Of a DNA stretch of 64,000 nt, positions 1 to 9,025 are shown one piece after another (position 1 is the first letter of the stretch; each line of letters begins with the position of its first letter). Under the pieces are notes generated by a model. It saw nothing but the letters and a program-made list of their open reading frames with translations, did no database searches and had not been told where the DNA came from. The DNA lies in contig BSYQ01000007.1 of assembly GCA_030272585.1 (NCBI GenBank), positions 1,926,001 to 1,990,000 of the forward strand. Direction: 5' to 3'. The position numbers and the translations under genes were made by a program. The stretch is from Bryopsis sp. KO-2023 (taxonomy: Eukaryota; Chlorophyta; Ulvophyceae; Bryopsidales; Bryopsidaceae).

Positions 1-719
1 CCCAATATCATTTCATATGCCATTCCAGGGAACAAGTGGAAATCGGACACAAAATTAACTGATCCGGACCGGAACTGTAACCGGTCCGCTCGTCCTGTAA
101 CCTGTTTCCTGGAACCGTCTGCCATAACCAAAGTCCGTTGTTCGGGGAAAACCTTTACACCCACTTTCTCCACTACTTCCTTCGAAAGGTAATTTTCCCA
201 ACTGCCCGAATCGACATAAGCCACTACTGGCACGTCATTAATAAAAACCCGAATTTCAAACCCCGTAAAACGACTATTCTTGCCGGCCCCGCCGGTCTTA
301 GCTAAAAAAGAAAAATTGTCGGCCGTCGCAGAACCGGTCCGACTAAGTGCCTGCCCTAGCACTTCCCCATCCACCTCGGTAGCTCCTTGACCTTTCCCTG
401 GTTCAAGTGATGCATCACGCTCCGAGTGGTCCGATGGCCCCACGGGCTGTTCTTGCCCTTGACCGTCGGTGGCTCCTCTCAAGGGTCCCGTCCCTGGTGA
501 CCCGGTCCGCACATCTGCTGCATCTTGGGGACTGTCTTGCGGACTGGAGCTGTGTTTCGGTTCTTCCGGCTGGTCTTTCCAGCGTACTCTTTTTTCCCTT
601 TGCCCTTGATCTCCCGGATCGCTGGCCTCATCACCACCCGTTTCCTGGTCCAAGGCTGGTGGTCCTGCGCCTCGGACCTTCAATTTACTGATCTCTTGGC
701 GTCGGACAGTTTCGGACAA
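1..719 (-). CDS. Retrotransposon pol, N-terminal part with retropepsin-like protease (partial)
   Basis: An open frame enters from the gag overlap near 719 and stays open to base 1. It encodes a polar linker followed by a retropepsin-like aspartic protease: the hydrophobic strand and active-site DSG triad are read around 204-230 (VVAYVDSGS), followed downstream by the flap-like MADGS motif seen in Ty3/gypsy proteases. The enzyme would cut the Gag-Pol polyprotein in the virus-like particle. Its frame is -1 relative to gag, which stops at 680, so Pol would need a -1 frameshift, unless a small indel has separated the frames in this copy. No canonical slippery heptamer is obvious in the overlap. 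The rest of pol lies outside the window. Confidence 0.85.
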   Translation of the reverse strand, partial: MSETVRRQEISKLKVRGAGPPALDQETGGDEASDPGDQGQREKRVRWKDQPEEPKHSSSPQDSPQDAADVRTGSPGTGPLRGATDGQGQEQPVGPSDHSERDASLEPGKGQGATEVDGEVLGQALSRTGSATADNFSFLAKTGGAGKNSRFTGFEIRVFINDVPVVAYVDSGSWENYLSKEVVEKVGVKVFPEQRTLVMADGSRKQVTGRADRLQFRSGSVNFVSDFHLFPGMAYEMIL

Positions 720-1639
720 TATCGCACTCCATGGTTGCCTCCACAGAGATAACACGACATTTGTCCCCTGCCGCCGCCTCCTGGATTCCCTCTTCCGCCT
801 TGTCGGCCTCCAGTGCCACGGCCTCTGCCTCGGCCTCCGCCTCCTCGGCCACGGCCACGGCCACGGCCTCGGTCTCCAATGGCTCCAAGTCGGTCCTCAC
901 GCGGTCCATCGCCAATGCTGTTGACTCGGCTTCGTCGGTTCCATCTTGGTCTGCCTCCTTGGCCCCTGGCACCGGAATGTGGATGTAGGGTCCGGACACC
1001 ATCGAGTCGTTCAGCCATTTCGATCGCTTCCTGCACATCCCCTCGCACGAATCCAGCGATAGTGGTGCGAAGAGGGTCGCGTAACCCAGCGACGAACGTC
1101 GAAAACATTTCCGCCTCCGTCATGTCCGGGATGCGAAAACAAATGTGCTGGAACCGGCGCACGTAGTCACGCACGGTCCCTCCCTGCTTGAGGCCACGTA
1201 GCTCGGTCCGGGCCCGTTCCGTCGAAGTCGTAGGCTCAAATTGGCGTCGTGCCTCCGTTGCCCACTCTTGCCAATCAGCGAAGGGTTGGCGTCTCCCCTC
1301 AGCCATGCGAAGCTCCTGCAAGTTCATCCAACGCGAGGCCGCTCCTCCAACGTGGGCCGACAGCACTCGGATCCACTGGACCTCAGGGACATCTTGGGCC
1401 CGCAACCACCTGCCCATCTGCATAACCCACTCGGTGACGGACACATCGTGGTCACCGGTGTAGGGTTTGGGCATCTGCAACTTCAAGTGGCGCAGAGGGT
1501 TGCGTCCATCCGGTGGGTTTGGTGCGCCTGGTCCTGGTGGTCCTCCCGGACCTCCTGGTCCGCCTGGTCCACCTGGTCCTGGTCCACCTGGTCCACCCGG
1601 TCCTCCTGGCCCTCCTGGTCCTCCTGGTCCATTGGGTCC
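680..1639 (-). pseudogene. Outer-element gag, 3' part (capsid-like region plus zinc knuckle), severed by insertion
   Basis: This is the C-terminal 319 residues of the outer gag. It begins in a Gly-Pro-rich stretch that is continuous with the part left at 9026-10246, then a capsid-like helical region (about 1480-1000; motifs such as RMNLQELRMAEG and WATEARRQFEP), an Arg-Gly-rich nucleic-acid-binding tail, and a CX2CX3HX4C knuckle (CYLCGGNHGVRYC) just before the stop at 680. This spacing is common in plant Ty3/gypsy Gag. Codons here are in the same frame as 9026-10246 once the inner element is removed, so it was one gene before the insertion. It now has no ATG at its 5' end and cannot make the original protein. 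Confidence 0.9.
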
Positions 1640-1644
1640 TCCTG
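1640..1644. repeat. Target-site duplication TCCTG (left copy; partner at 9026-9030)
   Basis: The five bases TCCTG directly flank the inner element on both sides (1640-1644 and 9026-9030). Five-bp duplications are the normal footprint of Ty3/gypsy integrases. The perfect match fixes the ends of the inner element at 1645 and 9025. Confidence 0.95.
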
Positions 1645-1911
1645 TGTTAGACTTGGGGGTGCAAGTCTAAGAAGAGCTAAAAACTAAAACTTATGAGTCC
1701 ATGACCTTGAAGCCCATTAATACCATGACCCCCAAGGATCCTAGCGTCCCCGCATGGTACCTAGGACAACCATCCTAGGTGGGCACCCGACATAGGTCTA
1801 GTCATCATGACTAGACCTGACTCACATGTCCACGTCAGCATGACTACGCATGACTGTACATGACTGTACATGACTGGACCTGACTGGATGTAGCTCTTAA
1901 CATCCCTAACA
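1645..1911 (-). repeat. 3' LTR of the inner chromovirus
   Basis: 267 bp, TG/CA ends, same sequence as 8759-9025. It contains a short array of near-repeats of the motif CATGACTG (about 1840-1890) that could be a promoter or enhancer block in the 5' copy, and an inverted motif ACTTG...CAAGT close to the end. Confidence 0.97.
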
Positions 1912-1924
1912 TTCCTCCCCCCCT
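1912..1924 (-). other. Polypurine tract of the inner element
   Basis: On the minus strand this reads AGGGGGGGAGGAA immediately upstream of the 3' LTR, the expected position and composition of the plus-strand DNA primer in LTR retrotransposons. Confidence 0.85.
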
Positions 1925-2415
1925 AATCAGTCTCCTCCTGGAGACTCCTTTCCTCACTTCTATATAGCCCATAGAATGATACAGAGCCCCACAACGAACC
2001 CCAACTCTTATCATTCAACTATATAAAGTGTTTCGATAACTTGGAGATGTTATCATAAGTGTATTCGTCAGAATAAGCCCCTACTCTGATATAGGTCATC
2101 CGAGTCCTTCTCATACACGGAGTGCTTCTCGGATCTACCAAGACCATACACTTCTCTACACTGGTGGCGAACCAATGTACATCAACTGAAGTCTCGCAAC
2201 TTCATCTACTTCCATTTATATTCTCATTTTGAATGGATCCCAACTCGAGTTCAAAATAGAATATAGCGAGAAATTCAATTTAGTTCACTAGTTCATTGAA
2301 AATGAGATATGTTCTTAAACATGTCCTCACTTAACAAGAACTTGATCTCGTTCACAAGATCTGGAACTCTTTTCATATCGACACTCGATTATGAAGAAAC
2401 ATTACCCCACACAAG
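1925..2415 (-). other. Inner element 3' untranslated spacer
   Basis: About 490 bp between the pol stop and the polypurine tract. AT-rich, with no open frame of note and no recognised motif. Length is ordinary for a plant-type chromovirus. Confidence 0.7.
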
Positions 2416-5400
2416 TCACGAACGAAGTCGCCTACTTCGACGTACCGGAATAGGGGGAATCAACGTTGATTTCTTTCTCTTCTGGTACTGCTCTACCAGC
2501 TCCCGAGCGTTCTCCAAATTCGCTTCAGGCTCCCAAGAGTTGTGCTCATGTGAGTATCCCGTCCACTTTACCAAGTATTGCGGAACTACTCGTCGACCGA
2601 CCTTTACTTCACGGTAGTCGAGGAGGTCTTCTACCTCATACTCTAATTCTTCCTGTATATCCACAGGTGGCGGAGGAGGTTGTGTCTTTCCATGCGACCA
2701 ATACCTCTTAAGTAAAGAAGCATGAAAGACTGGATGAATAGGAAGCGAATCAGGCAATTCCAACCGGAATGCTACCTGTTCTGCCATCGGTTTTCGTTTT
2801 TGGACACCTTCCAAAACACGAAAAGGACCCAACCAACGTGGCAATAACTTCCTTGATCCAGGGTGTTTCAATTTGATATGTCGTGCATCCAGCAAGACCA
2901 TATCGCCTACTTGAACATCAACTGGACACCTACGCACATCGGCATAAGTCTTCATCCTTTGCTGAGCACTTTTCAAACACCGCTTTGCTTTGACAATCGC
3001 CTCACGAATGTCTTCAGTCATCTTCTTCACCGCCGGTACTCCAATTTGTGTCCTTTGTCTACTTAGACCTCCAGGACCCATGACATTAGATGTCTTGGAT
3101 GGAAGTTGTACCGTTAATGGTGTCCACGGATCTCTACCGTAGTTCAAGAAGAACGGTGTTTCACCAGTAGCCATCGACTTAGAGTTGTTCAATGCAAACT
3201 CTACCACTGGCAACAAGTCACTCCAATCTCTTTGACGAGGTCCTACGAAATGCCGTAAGGTATCTTCGAGGATCCTATTCATTGCTTCAGTCTGTCCATC
3301 ACTCTGTGGATGAAAAGCTGTCGACAATGCTTGAGTGACCCCTAAGGTCTTACAAAGCTCTCTAAAGAACTTTGAAGTCCACCTAGGATCTCTATCGCTT
3401 ACGAGGTGCTTAGGAAGGCCGTGTAAACGAAAGACCTCAGTAACGAAGAGTTTCGCCGTTTGTACCGCATCACACGTAGTGTGCGTTGGTACGCATCGCA
3501 CCATCTTTGTGAGTCGATCCACAAAAACTAAGATGGCATCAAATGCTTCTGCTCCTGATTTAGGTAAATCAGTAATCAAATCCATTGAAACTGATTCCCA
3601 TCGACCATCAGGTATACGTAAAGGTTGCAAAGGACCAGGCACCTTGCCGCGTCGGTGTTTGTTCCTTTGACATGCATCGCATCCTTTTACGAAGTTTGCG
3701 ATATCTCCCTCTACGCCAGGCCACCAAAAGTATTTCAAGACTGTTCTTTGGGTCTTGCGGATCCCAAAATGTCCTGCATATACACTTGCATGGCTATCAT
3801 GTAGGATATCTTCTCTAAGATTATCCCAATTTGGTACTACTACTCGTGCACCATTCCACCACAGGCCTGAGTGCTTTTGACAACCTGAAGCGGCGACATC
3901 TTCGGTTTCAAACCACTCATCCCTAGTGATCCCCTCAGTCAATCTTTCCCCAAGCATCGACGTACCGGTCCGGGGCGAGGACGGATCCCCTTTCCAAGTT
4001 GGTCGTTTCTGGCCACCTCCCAGCTCCGAGAGTATTCCGATCTGCTGAGAATACGACGGATATCGTGACAAGGGGTCTGCCACGTTCGTCCGACCCGGCC
4101 TGTATTCCCACTCGAACCGGAACCCCTGGAGGACTTCGAGCCAACGTGCCGACCTTCGAGAGAGAGTTTCCTGGGAATGGAAGTATGTGTTAGGCTGGTG
4201 ATCACACACCACCTTAAACACACGCACGTCCAAGTAGCATCGCCACAACTTAAGAGCATGTACTACAGCGAACATTTCCTTGTCCCCTATGCTCCAATTA
4301 AGTTGGGCTCCTGATAACTTTCGACTTTCAAAAGCTATCGGATGTCCCTCTTGCAACAAGATTGCACCGATCGCGTAATCCGAAGCATCCGCGACAACTT
4401 CAAAATCTTTTTCGAAGTTAGGCATTGCCAAACAAGGTGCATGTGTTAAATTCTCTTTAACACCATCAAATCCTCTTTGACAATCCTCGGTCCAACTCCA
4501 CTCTTTACCCTTCCTAAGTAAATTTGTGAGTGGGGCTACAAGCTTGCTGTAACCTTGCACAAATCTCCGGAAATAGTTAGAGAGCCCTAAAAATGAACGC
4601 AATTCCGCAACGTTCTTTGGGACTGGCCACTCTACTACTTTCTCTGTTTTCCTCTTATCAGCGGAAATACCATCTTGATTTATAACAAATCCAAGATAGT
4701 GAAGCTCTTTCTTAAAGAAATCACATTTTGATCTCTTCAAGAGCATTTTGTGCTCACGCAAGCGTTTCATCACGGCTCGCAAATGTTGCGCATGTTCCTC
4801 CGGAGTTTTGCTGAATACAAGTATGTCATCGAGGTATATTAGGACCGACTTCCCAATCATACCCGAGAATACCCGATTCATCCAAGTCTGGAATATTGCA
4901 GGTGCATTCGTCAAGCCCATTGGAAGCACTTTGTATTCATACAGACCGAATGGGGTTTTGAAAGCAGTCTTCGGTTGGTCTGACTCCTTCACACGAAGTT
5001 GCCAATACCCTGCTTTCAAATCTAAGGCCGAAAAGTATTTCGAACCTTGAAGTTGATCAAGGAGATCATCTATCCTTGGTAGTGGATATTGATTCCTGAT
5101 CGTCAACTTATTTAAGCCTCTATAGTCGATACACATCCGTCGAGTACCATCCGGTTTGGGAACAAACAAGATTGGTGCACCCCACGGACTACAACTAGGC
5201 TTAATCAAACCCTTCTGCAGCATATCAGAGACTTGCTCCTCAATCTCTTTTCTTTCACCTGGTGTGTAACGAAACATTGGTCTATGTACCGGTTTCGCTC
5301 CAGGGACAAGATCGATTGCTGCATCCTCTTCTCGAGATGGAGGGCATTCCGCCAACTCATCGGAGAATCTGTCTTTATATTCATCTAACAGACTTTCCAG

Positions 5401-6693
5401 CTCTGTTTGATATGAAGACACTGGAGGATTTTTGGGCAATTCGGGTACCCCAGATTCCTCCCCCTCAAAAGGGTTCGGGACCTCCCGAACTATAACCAGA
5501 AAAGGACAAATCTCCTTATTACGGAGTTGTCTTCGAGCTTGGGCTATGCTCAACAAGGGATTGATCCGTGCATTAGGCGGACTAGGGGCACGCACAACCA
5601 AATTAGGTCGTATCGTGAGTCGGTTTCCCCGTGTAGTTAGAACCGAAGCACTACCAGTAGAAAAATTCATCAGTACTCGGTGATTGCATAACCACACATC
5701 CCCGAGGTACAAATCAAAATGCTTTGTAGTGATAACTTGACACTCGATCTTCATCCGCAAGCCTTGCAAACGCAAGTTAATCGAGGTTATCCCTACGATA
5801 TCCAATGGAGTTCCATCGGCCATTTCGATTTTGGTACCTTGCTTACATCTATAACTAAGCCCTGTGCTTTCGCAGAAATGCTTAGAGATATAAGCGTAGC
5901 CAGCGGCGCCAGAATCTAACAGAATCTGACCAGGGGAACCAGAAATCAAACCTTTGAACGACATTGACATTCTGAGATTACAATCCTCTCCTGGAATCGA
6001 GTTACCGGGTAACTCCGCTGTAGGTGGATCGTAATATATATCAACGGGCCAAAGAAGACCTGGTGCTTTACCGCTGCTAAGAGCAAACAATTTTGCTCCT
6101 TTTCGATATTGTGTAATCAATCGCATTTGATTGATTTCTTTTTGTCTAACTGCCATATTATGAGGGATTAATAGGCAGCAACTCGTAGTAGAAGGTGACT
6201 CTTTCTTGCAAGCAAAATAATGCTTTAAGAATTCATTCAAATTCTTTCGTCCAGGATCCATCCAAACATGGTGTCCCGCTACTGACGATGCAAGAAACTC
6301 TTGTCCAGTGCAAAACTTTTTACAAATCGCAAATCTTTCATCATTAGTAGATGAGTCAAAAGTGAACTCTCTACTTGCATTCTGCAAACGATGAAGTTCC
6401 GATTTTAAAAGTTGCATTCCAGAGATGCAATCGTTCTCCGGCACCTTCTCTTCTTTACTAGGCATAGGATCTTGGGCGTCCCCAATGGGATCGACGTCCA
6501 AATCATCCTCACCACATCGGATAGAGTCATCATTTCTTTCCAGTATCACACACATGACCTGGAGAATAAGATGCTCCACATCTGAAACAAAGGTTCGCGG
6601 CCTTGCGCCGTTCCCACTCTTTCTGGCTAAGACCCGCAGGAAAAGATGTTTTACCAACTTTACTCTTACGAGTCTGTTGAGAACTACCACCAA
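2416..6693 (-). CDS. pol: Chromovirus Pol: protease, reverse transcriptase, RNase H, integrase, chromodomain
   Basis: Uninterrupted frame of 1425 codons. In order: linker; aspartic protease with DSGA near residue 258; reverse transcriptase about 450-640 with the template-gripping region, LDLKAGYWQ and the catalytic YLDD near residue 620; RNase H about 750-880 (VVADASDYAIGAIL and the late DPLSRYP end); integrase with an HHCC zinc finger (H...H...CDACQ) and a DDE core (MDLITDLP, SDRDPRW, GQTEAMNR); and a C-terminal chromodomain from about 1346 (YLVKWTGYSHEHNSWEP), which defines a chromovirus. It overlaps gag by about 160 bp in the +1 frame, so the first residues of this frame are probably made only as a Gag-Pol fusion. 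All catalytic residues I can check are present. Confidence 0.97.
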   Translation of the reverse strand: MVVVLNRLVRVKLVKHLFLRVLARKSGNGARPRTFVSDVEHLILQVMCVILERNDDSIRCGEDDLDVDPIGDAQDPMPSKEEKVPENDCISGMQLLKSELHRLQNASREFTFDSSTNDERFAICKKFCTGQEFLASSVAGHHVWMDPGRKNLNEFLKHYFACKKESPSTTSCCLLIPHNMAVRQKEINQMRLITQYRKGAKLFALSSGKAPGLLWPVDIYYDPPTAELPGNSIPGEDCNLRMSMSFKGLISGSPGQILLDSGAAGYAYISKHFCESTGLSYRCKQGTKIEMADGTPLDIVGITSINLRLQGLRMKIECQVITTKHFDLYLGDVWLCNHRVLMNFSTGSASVLTTRGNRLTIRPNLVVRAPSPPNARINPLLSIAQARRQLRNKEICPFLVIVREVPNPFEGEESGVPELPKNPPVSSYQTELESLLDEYKDRFSDELAECPPSREEDAAIDLVPGAKPVHRPMFRYTPGERKEIEEQVSDMLQKGLIKPSCSPWGAPILFVPKPDGTRRMCIDYRGLNKLTIRNQYPLPRIDDLLDQLQGSKYFSALDLKAGYWQLRVKESDQPKTAFKTPFGLYEYKVLPMGLTNAPAIFQTWMNRVFSGMIGKSVLIYLDDILVFSKTPEEHAQHLRAVMKRLREHKMLLKRSKCDFFKKELHYLGFVINQDGISADKRKTEKVVEWPVPKNVAELRSFLGLSNYFRRFVQGYSKLVAPLTNLLRKGKEWSWTEDCQRGFDGVKENLTHAPCLAMPNFEKDFEVVADASDYAIGAILLQEGHPIAFESRKLSGAQLNWSIGDKEMFAVVHALKLWRCYLDVRVFKVVCDHQPNTYFHSQETLSRRSARWLEVLQGFRFEWEYRPGRTNVADPLSRYPSYSQQIGILSELGGGQKRPTWKGDPSSPRTGTSMLGERLTEGITRDEWFETEDVAASGCQKHSGLWWNGARVVVPNWDNLREDILHDSHASVYAGHFGIRKTQRTVLKYFWWPGVEGDIANFVKGCDACQRNKHRRGKVPGPLQPLRIPDGRWESVSMDLITDLPKSGAEAFDAILVFVDRLTKMVRCVPTHTTCDAVQTAKLFVTEVFRLHGLPKHLVSDRDPRWTSKFFRELCKTLGVTQALSTAFHPQSDGQTEAMNRILEDTLRHFVGPRQRDWSDLLPVVEFALNNSKSMATGETPFFLNYGRDPWTPLTVQLPSKTSNVMGPGGLSRQRTQIGVPAVKKMTEDIREAIVKAKRCLKSAQQRMKTYADVRRCPVDVQVGDMVLLDARHIKLKHPGSRKLLPRWLGPFRVLEGVQKRKPMAEQVAFRLELPDSLPIHPVFHASLLKRYWSHGKTQPPPPPVDIQEELEYEVEDLLDYREVKVGRRVVPQYLVKWTGYSHEHNSWEPEANLENARELVEQYQKRKKSTLIPPIPVRRSRRLRS

Positions 6694-7540
6694 ATCTCGG
6701 TGAAAAACTCGGCATCATTCGGTTTTTCTTCCGATTAACCGGATACACCTTTCCTTTTTCTTCTTTCCGAGATCGCTTTGATCCAACGGTACTCTCCTCC
6801 TTTTCTTTGGCACCTTTTTCCAATACTGGGTATCGCTCATCATGCGATACTCCTTTTGCCAATACATGGGTACGGAATTCCTCATATGAAGTCCATTCAT
6901 GACCCGAAGTATCAGTGGCAACCGCTTCCTTCAATACTCCATGGAGGTTGCGGTGTAAGAACCAAATTTTTGAAATACTATCAATTTTGGTCTTACGAAG
7001 AGTAAAATATGTGTCCATTTGGCGCACATATTCTCCAGTATTGCATCGCCGGTTAATGTGGTCTTTGAATGTGGACAGTTTTTGCGTCACCGCATATTCG
7101 GTGGCCAACTCACCAAAACTTCCATCATCCATAGCAACACACATTTCCTCCCAAGTCAGGTTTCCTCCAGAAATTTTCTCTTCCCCGACTCGAGCGATGA
7201 GGTGCTTGATTCCCTTGGGTCCCAAGAATGTTGGTCCAATCCGACCCCATTCTTCTCGAGGAACCCCCTCGGCAATCCAAAAGATCTCCAAAATGACCTT
7301 ATGTTCTTTCCAAGGACATTGGCCATCAAATTTATCAGGTTTGGCCGTGGAAGACTTTTTGCTTCCCGACCCTACAGAAGTACTACCCTTTCTGGTAGCC
7401 ACTTCTCGTTTCCGCTCACGGTCATCCACCTCTTTGCGGAACGCCTGATGTTCAGATTGCATTAAAGCAATCCGACTTTGGAGTTCTTCTACCGTTAAGG
7501 TGGTGATGTCCTCTTCACCAGAAGGGTCTGGTCTCGACAT
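6530..7540 (-). CDS. gag: Chromovirus Gag with zinc knuckle
   Basis: 336 residues from an ATG at 7540 (MSRPDPSGEED). The N-terminus is acidic with a short coiled-coil-like stretch (residues 13-50), followed by a lysine/serine linker, a capsid-like helical region (about 75-230), a basic lysine-rich segment and, at the C-terminus, the knuckle LCFRCGASYSPGHVC. The CX2C...SPGHXC form is typical of plant and fungal chromoviral Gag. It coats the RNA genome in the particle. The stop at 6530 lies inside the pol frame; expression of Pol would need a +1 shift near the knuckle. Confidence 0.93.
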   Translation of the reverse strand: MSRPDPSGEEDITTLTVEELQSRIALMQSEHQAFRKEVDDRERKREVATRKGSTSVGSGSKKSSTAKPDKFDGQCPWKEHKVILEIFWIAEGVPREEWGRIGPTFLGPKGIKHLIARVGEEKISGGNLTWEEMCVAMDDGSFGELATEYAVTQKLSTFKDHINRRCNTGEYVRQMDTYFTLRKTKIDSISKIWFLHRNLHGVLKEAVATDTSGHEWTSYEEFRTHVLAKGVSHDERYPVLEKGAKEKEESTVGSKRSRKEEKGKVYPVNRKKNRMMPSFSPRFGGSSQQTRKSKVGKTSFPAGLSQKEWERRKAANLCFRCGASYSPGHVCDTGKK

Positions 7541-8758
7541 CTTAAAGAAGGCTAGTGATTAACCTGCATCGCAGGAAAATCAATCCAGCAGCAAAATTTT
7601 CCTCATGTATATTGGTTCTTATCAAAGTACCAACTATACATTGACATTCGTGGATCAAATTTGTATCTCAATACAAATCATCCCTATGAAAATTGACCTT
7701 GTATTCAGTGAAAATCATTCACTTTCGCAAATACAATCAATTTTCATTGAAGGCAACTCATTTTGCCTCATGCCAAATCAAGAAAATAATCGCTATTCAT
7801 TCTCTCATTTTAGCGGATTATCTCTTCAACTCGATTTTATCGATCAACAATCATCTGTCTCCATTAGCGAATTACGACAAGTCCTATTCCTCTAGGCTCA
7901 AGAGAGCGTACCATACCATACGAACCACTAACAAAAGCCCTCAATTTTACACAGACCACTGCGCTAGCAAACCGATCCCGAAAGACCAGGGGTCTAGTGA
8001 TTTCAAAGGGCAATAGTGGCTCTCCGTACAGCTAGGATAGGAGTGCCGAGTAACGCTCTTTAGACGTGAAAATTGCCGAATCGATTTAATCAAATATCCA
8101 AGATCAACCCTAATAAAACTCAAGAGAAATGAACTTCCTTCCTCTTACTTCCCTCATCTCCTTTTATTGACCAAATAAAAGGTCTCTTTTTGTTATACCG
8201 ACTCAAGCTCCCCTAGCACTTGAGTCCTTATACTCGTTCCACCATCTAAGAGAGTACTCTTAGTGGCTTCTCGCGAGCATATGGTATAACAACCTCTCTA
8301 CTCTTGGTATCTTCAGGTGTTAACCCTGCCCATACAAAGTTAACCCCACCCTTTGGATAAAAGAGAAACTTTTATAGTTCAAAAACTATACTATCTTGAA
8401 GTCGCAACGTGTCGACGTTCAAAATGATTCTAAAACATCATTTCGATCGTTCAACACCTAGAACCGACACGGACGACCTCAAAACACTCAAATTCCGACG
8501 CGAAACTTTAAAACGTCATAACTTTGCGCACACGCATCGGATTCACTCGCAACAAATTGCAACGGATGCATCTTGTTCCGTAGATGCTTTTAGACACCTT
8601 ATATGTTCGATTCCGTGACGTATACGGTCCGGAACGGGCCAAAACGTGTCGCTAATCGAACAGCTCCGATTTCCCTGCAGAAAATCCGCGCGCCGCAATA
8701 AGCAGTGCGACTCCACTTCCCACACGATAGGATGCTTGCCAAAGCTCCGAAACCAAGT
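7541..8758 (-). other. Inner element 5' leader with primer-binding-site candidate
   Basis: About 1.2 kb between the 5' LTR and gag with no credible ORF. Two bases inside the LTR, around 8744-8755, the minus strand reads TGGTTTCGGAGC. It starts with TGG, as a complement of a tRNA 3' CCA end should, so it is the best candidate for the primer-binding site; the tRNA is not identified. A long leader like this is common in Ty3/gypsy elements and usually holds packaging signals. Confidence 0.6.
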
Positions 8759-9025
8759 TGTTAGACTTGGGGGTGCAAGTCTAAGAAGAGCTAAAAACTA
8801 AAACTTATGAGTCCATGACCTTGAAGCCCATTAATACCATGACCCCCAAGGATCCTAGCGTCCCCGCATGGTACCTAGGACAACCATCCTAGGTGGGCAC
8901 CCGACATAGGTCTAGTCATCATGACTAGACCTGACTCACATGTCCACGTCAGCATGACTACGCATGACTGTACATGACTGTACATGACTGGACCTGACTG
9001 GATGTAGCTCTTAACATCCCTAACA
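8759..9025 (-). repeat. 5' LTR of the inner chromovirus
   Basis: 267 bp, same sequence as 1645-1911, flanked on the outside by TCCTG at 9026-9030. As the 5' LTR it should hold the promoter that drives gag-pol on the minus strand. Confidence 0.97.

Larger units (their letters stand above)
1645..9025 (-). mobile_element. Complete nested chromovirus (Ty3/gypsy LTR retrotransposon), 7381 bp
   Basis: Two 267-bp direct repeats (1645-1911, 8759-9025) with TG...CA ends bound an element that contains gag, a full pol ending in a chromodomain, a polypurine tract beside the 3' LTR and a primer-binding-site candidate beside the 5' LTR. By eye the two LTRs are identical, and the TCCTG target duplications are intact. 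Pol is uninterrupted over 1425 codons. All this points to a recent insertion that may still be competent. It landed inside the Gly-Pro-rich part of the outer gag. Chromoviruses use their chromodomain to bias integration toward particular chromatin; here the target is another retroelement. Confidence 0.97.

Noticed and set aside
1467-1670. Collagen-like GPPGPP ORF on the plus strand
   Set aside because: It is the antisense of the Gly-Pro-rich segment of the outer gag; it has no independent support and ends in the inner LTR.
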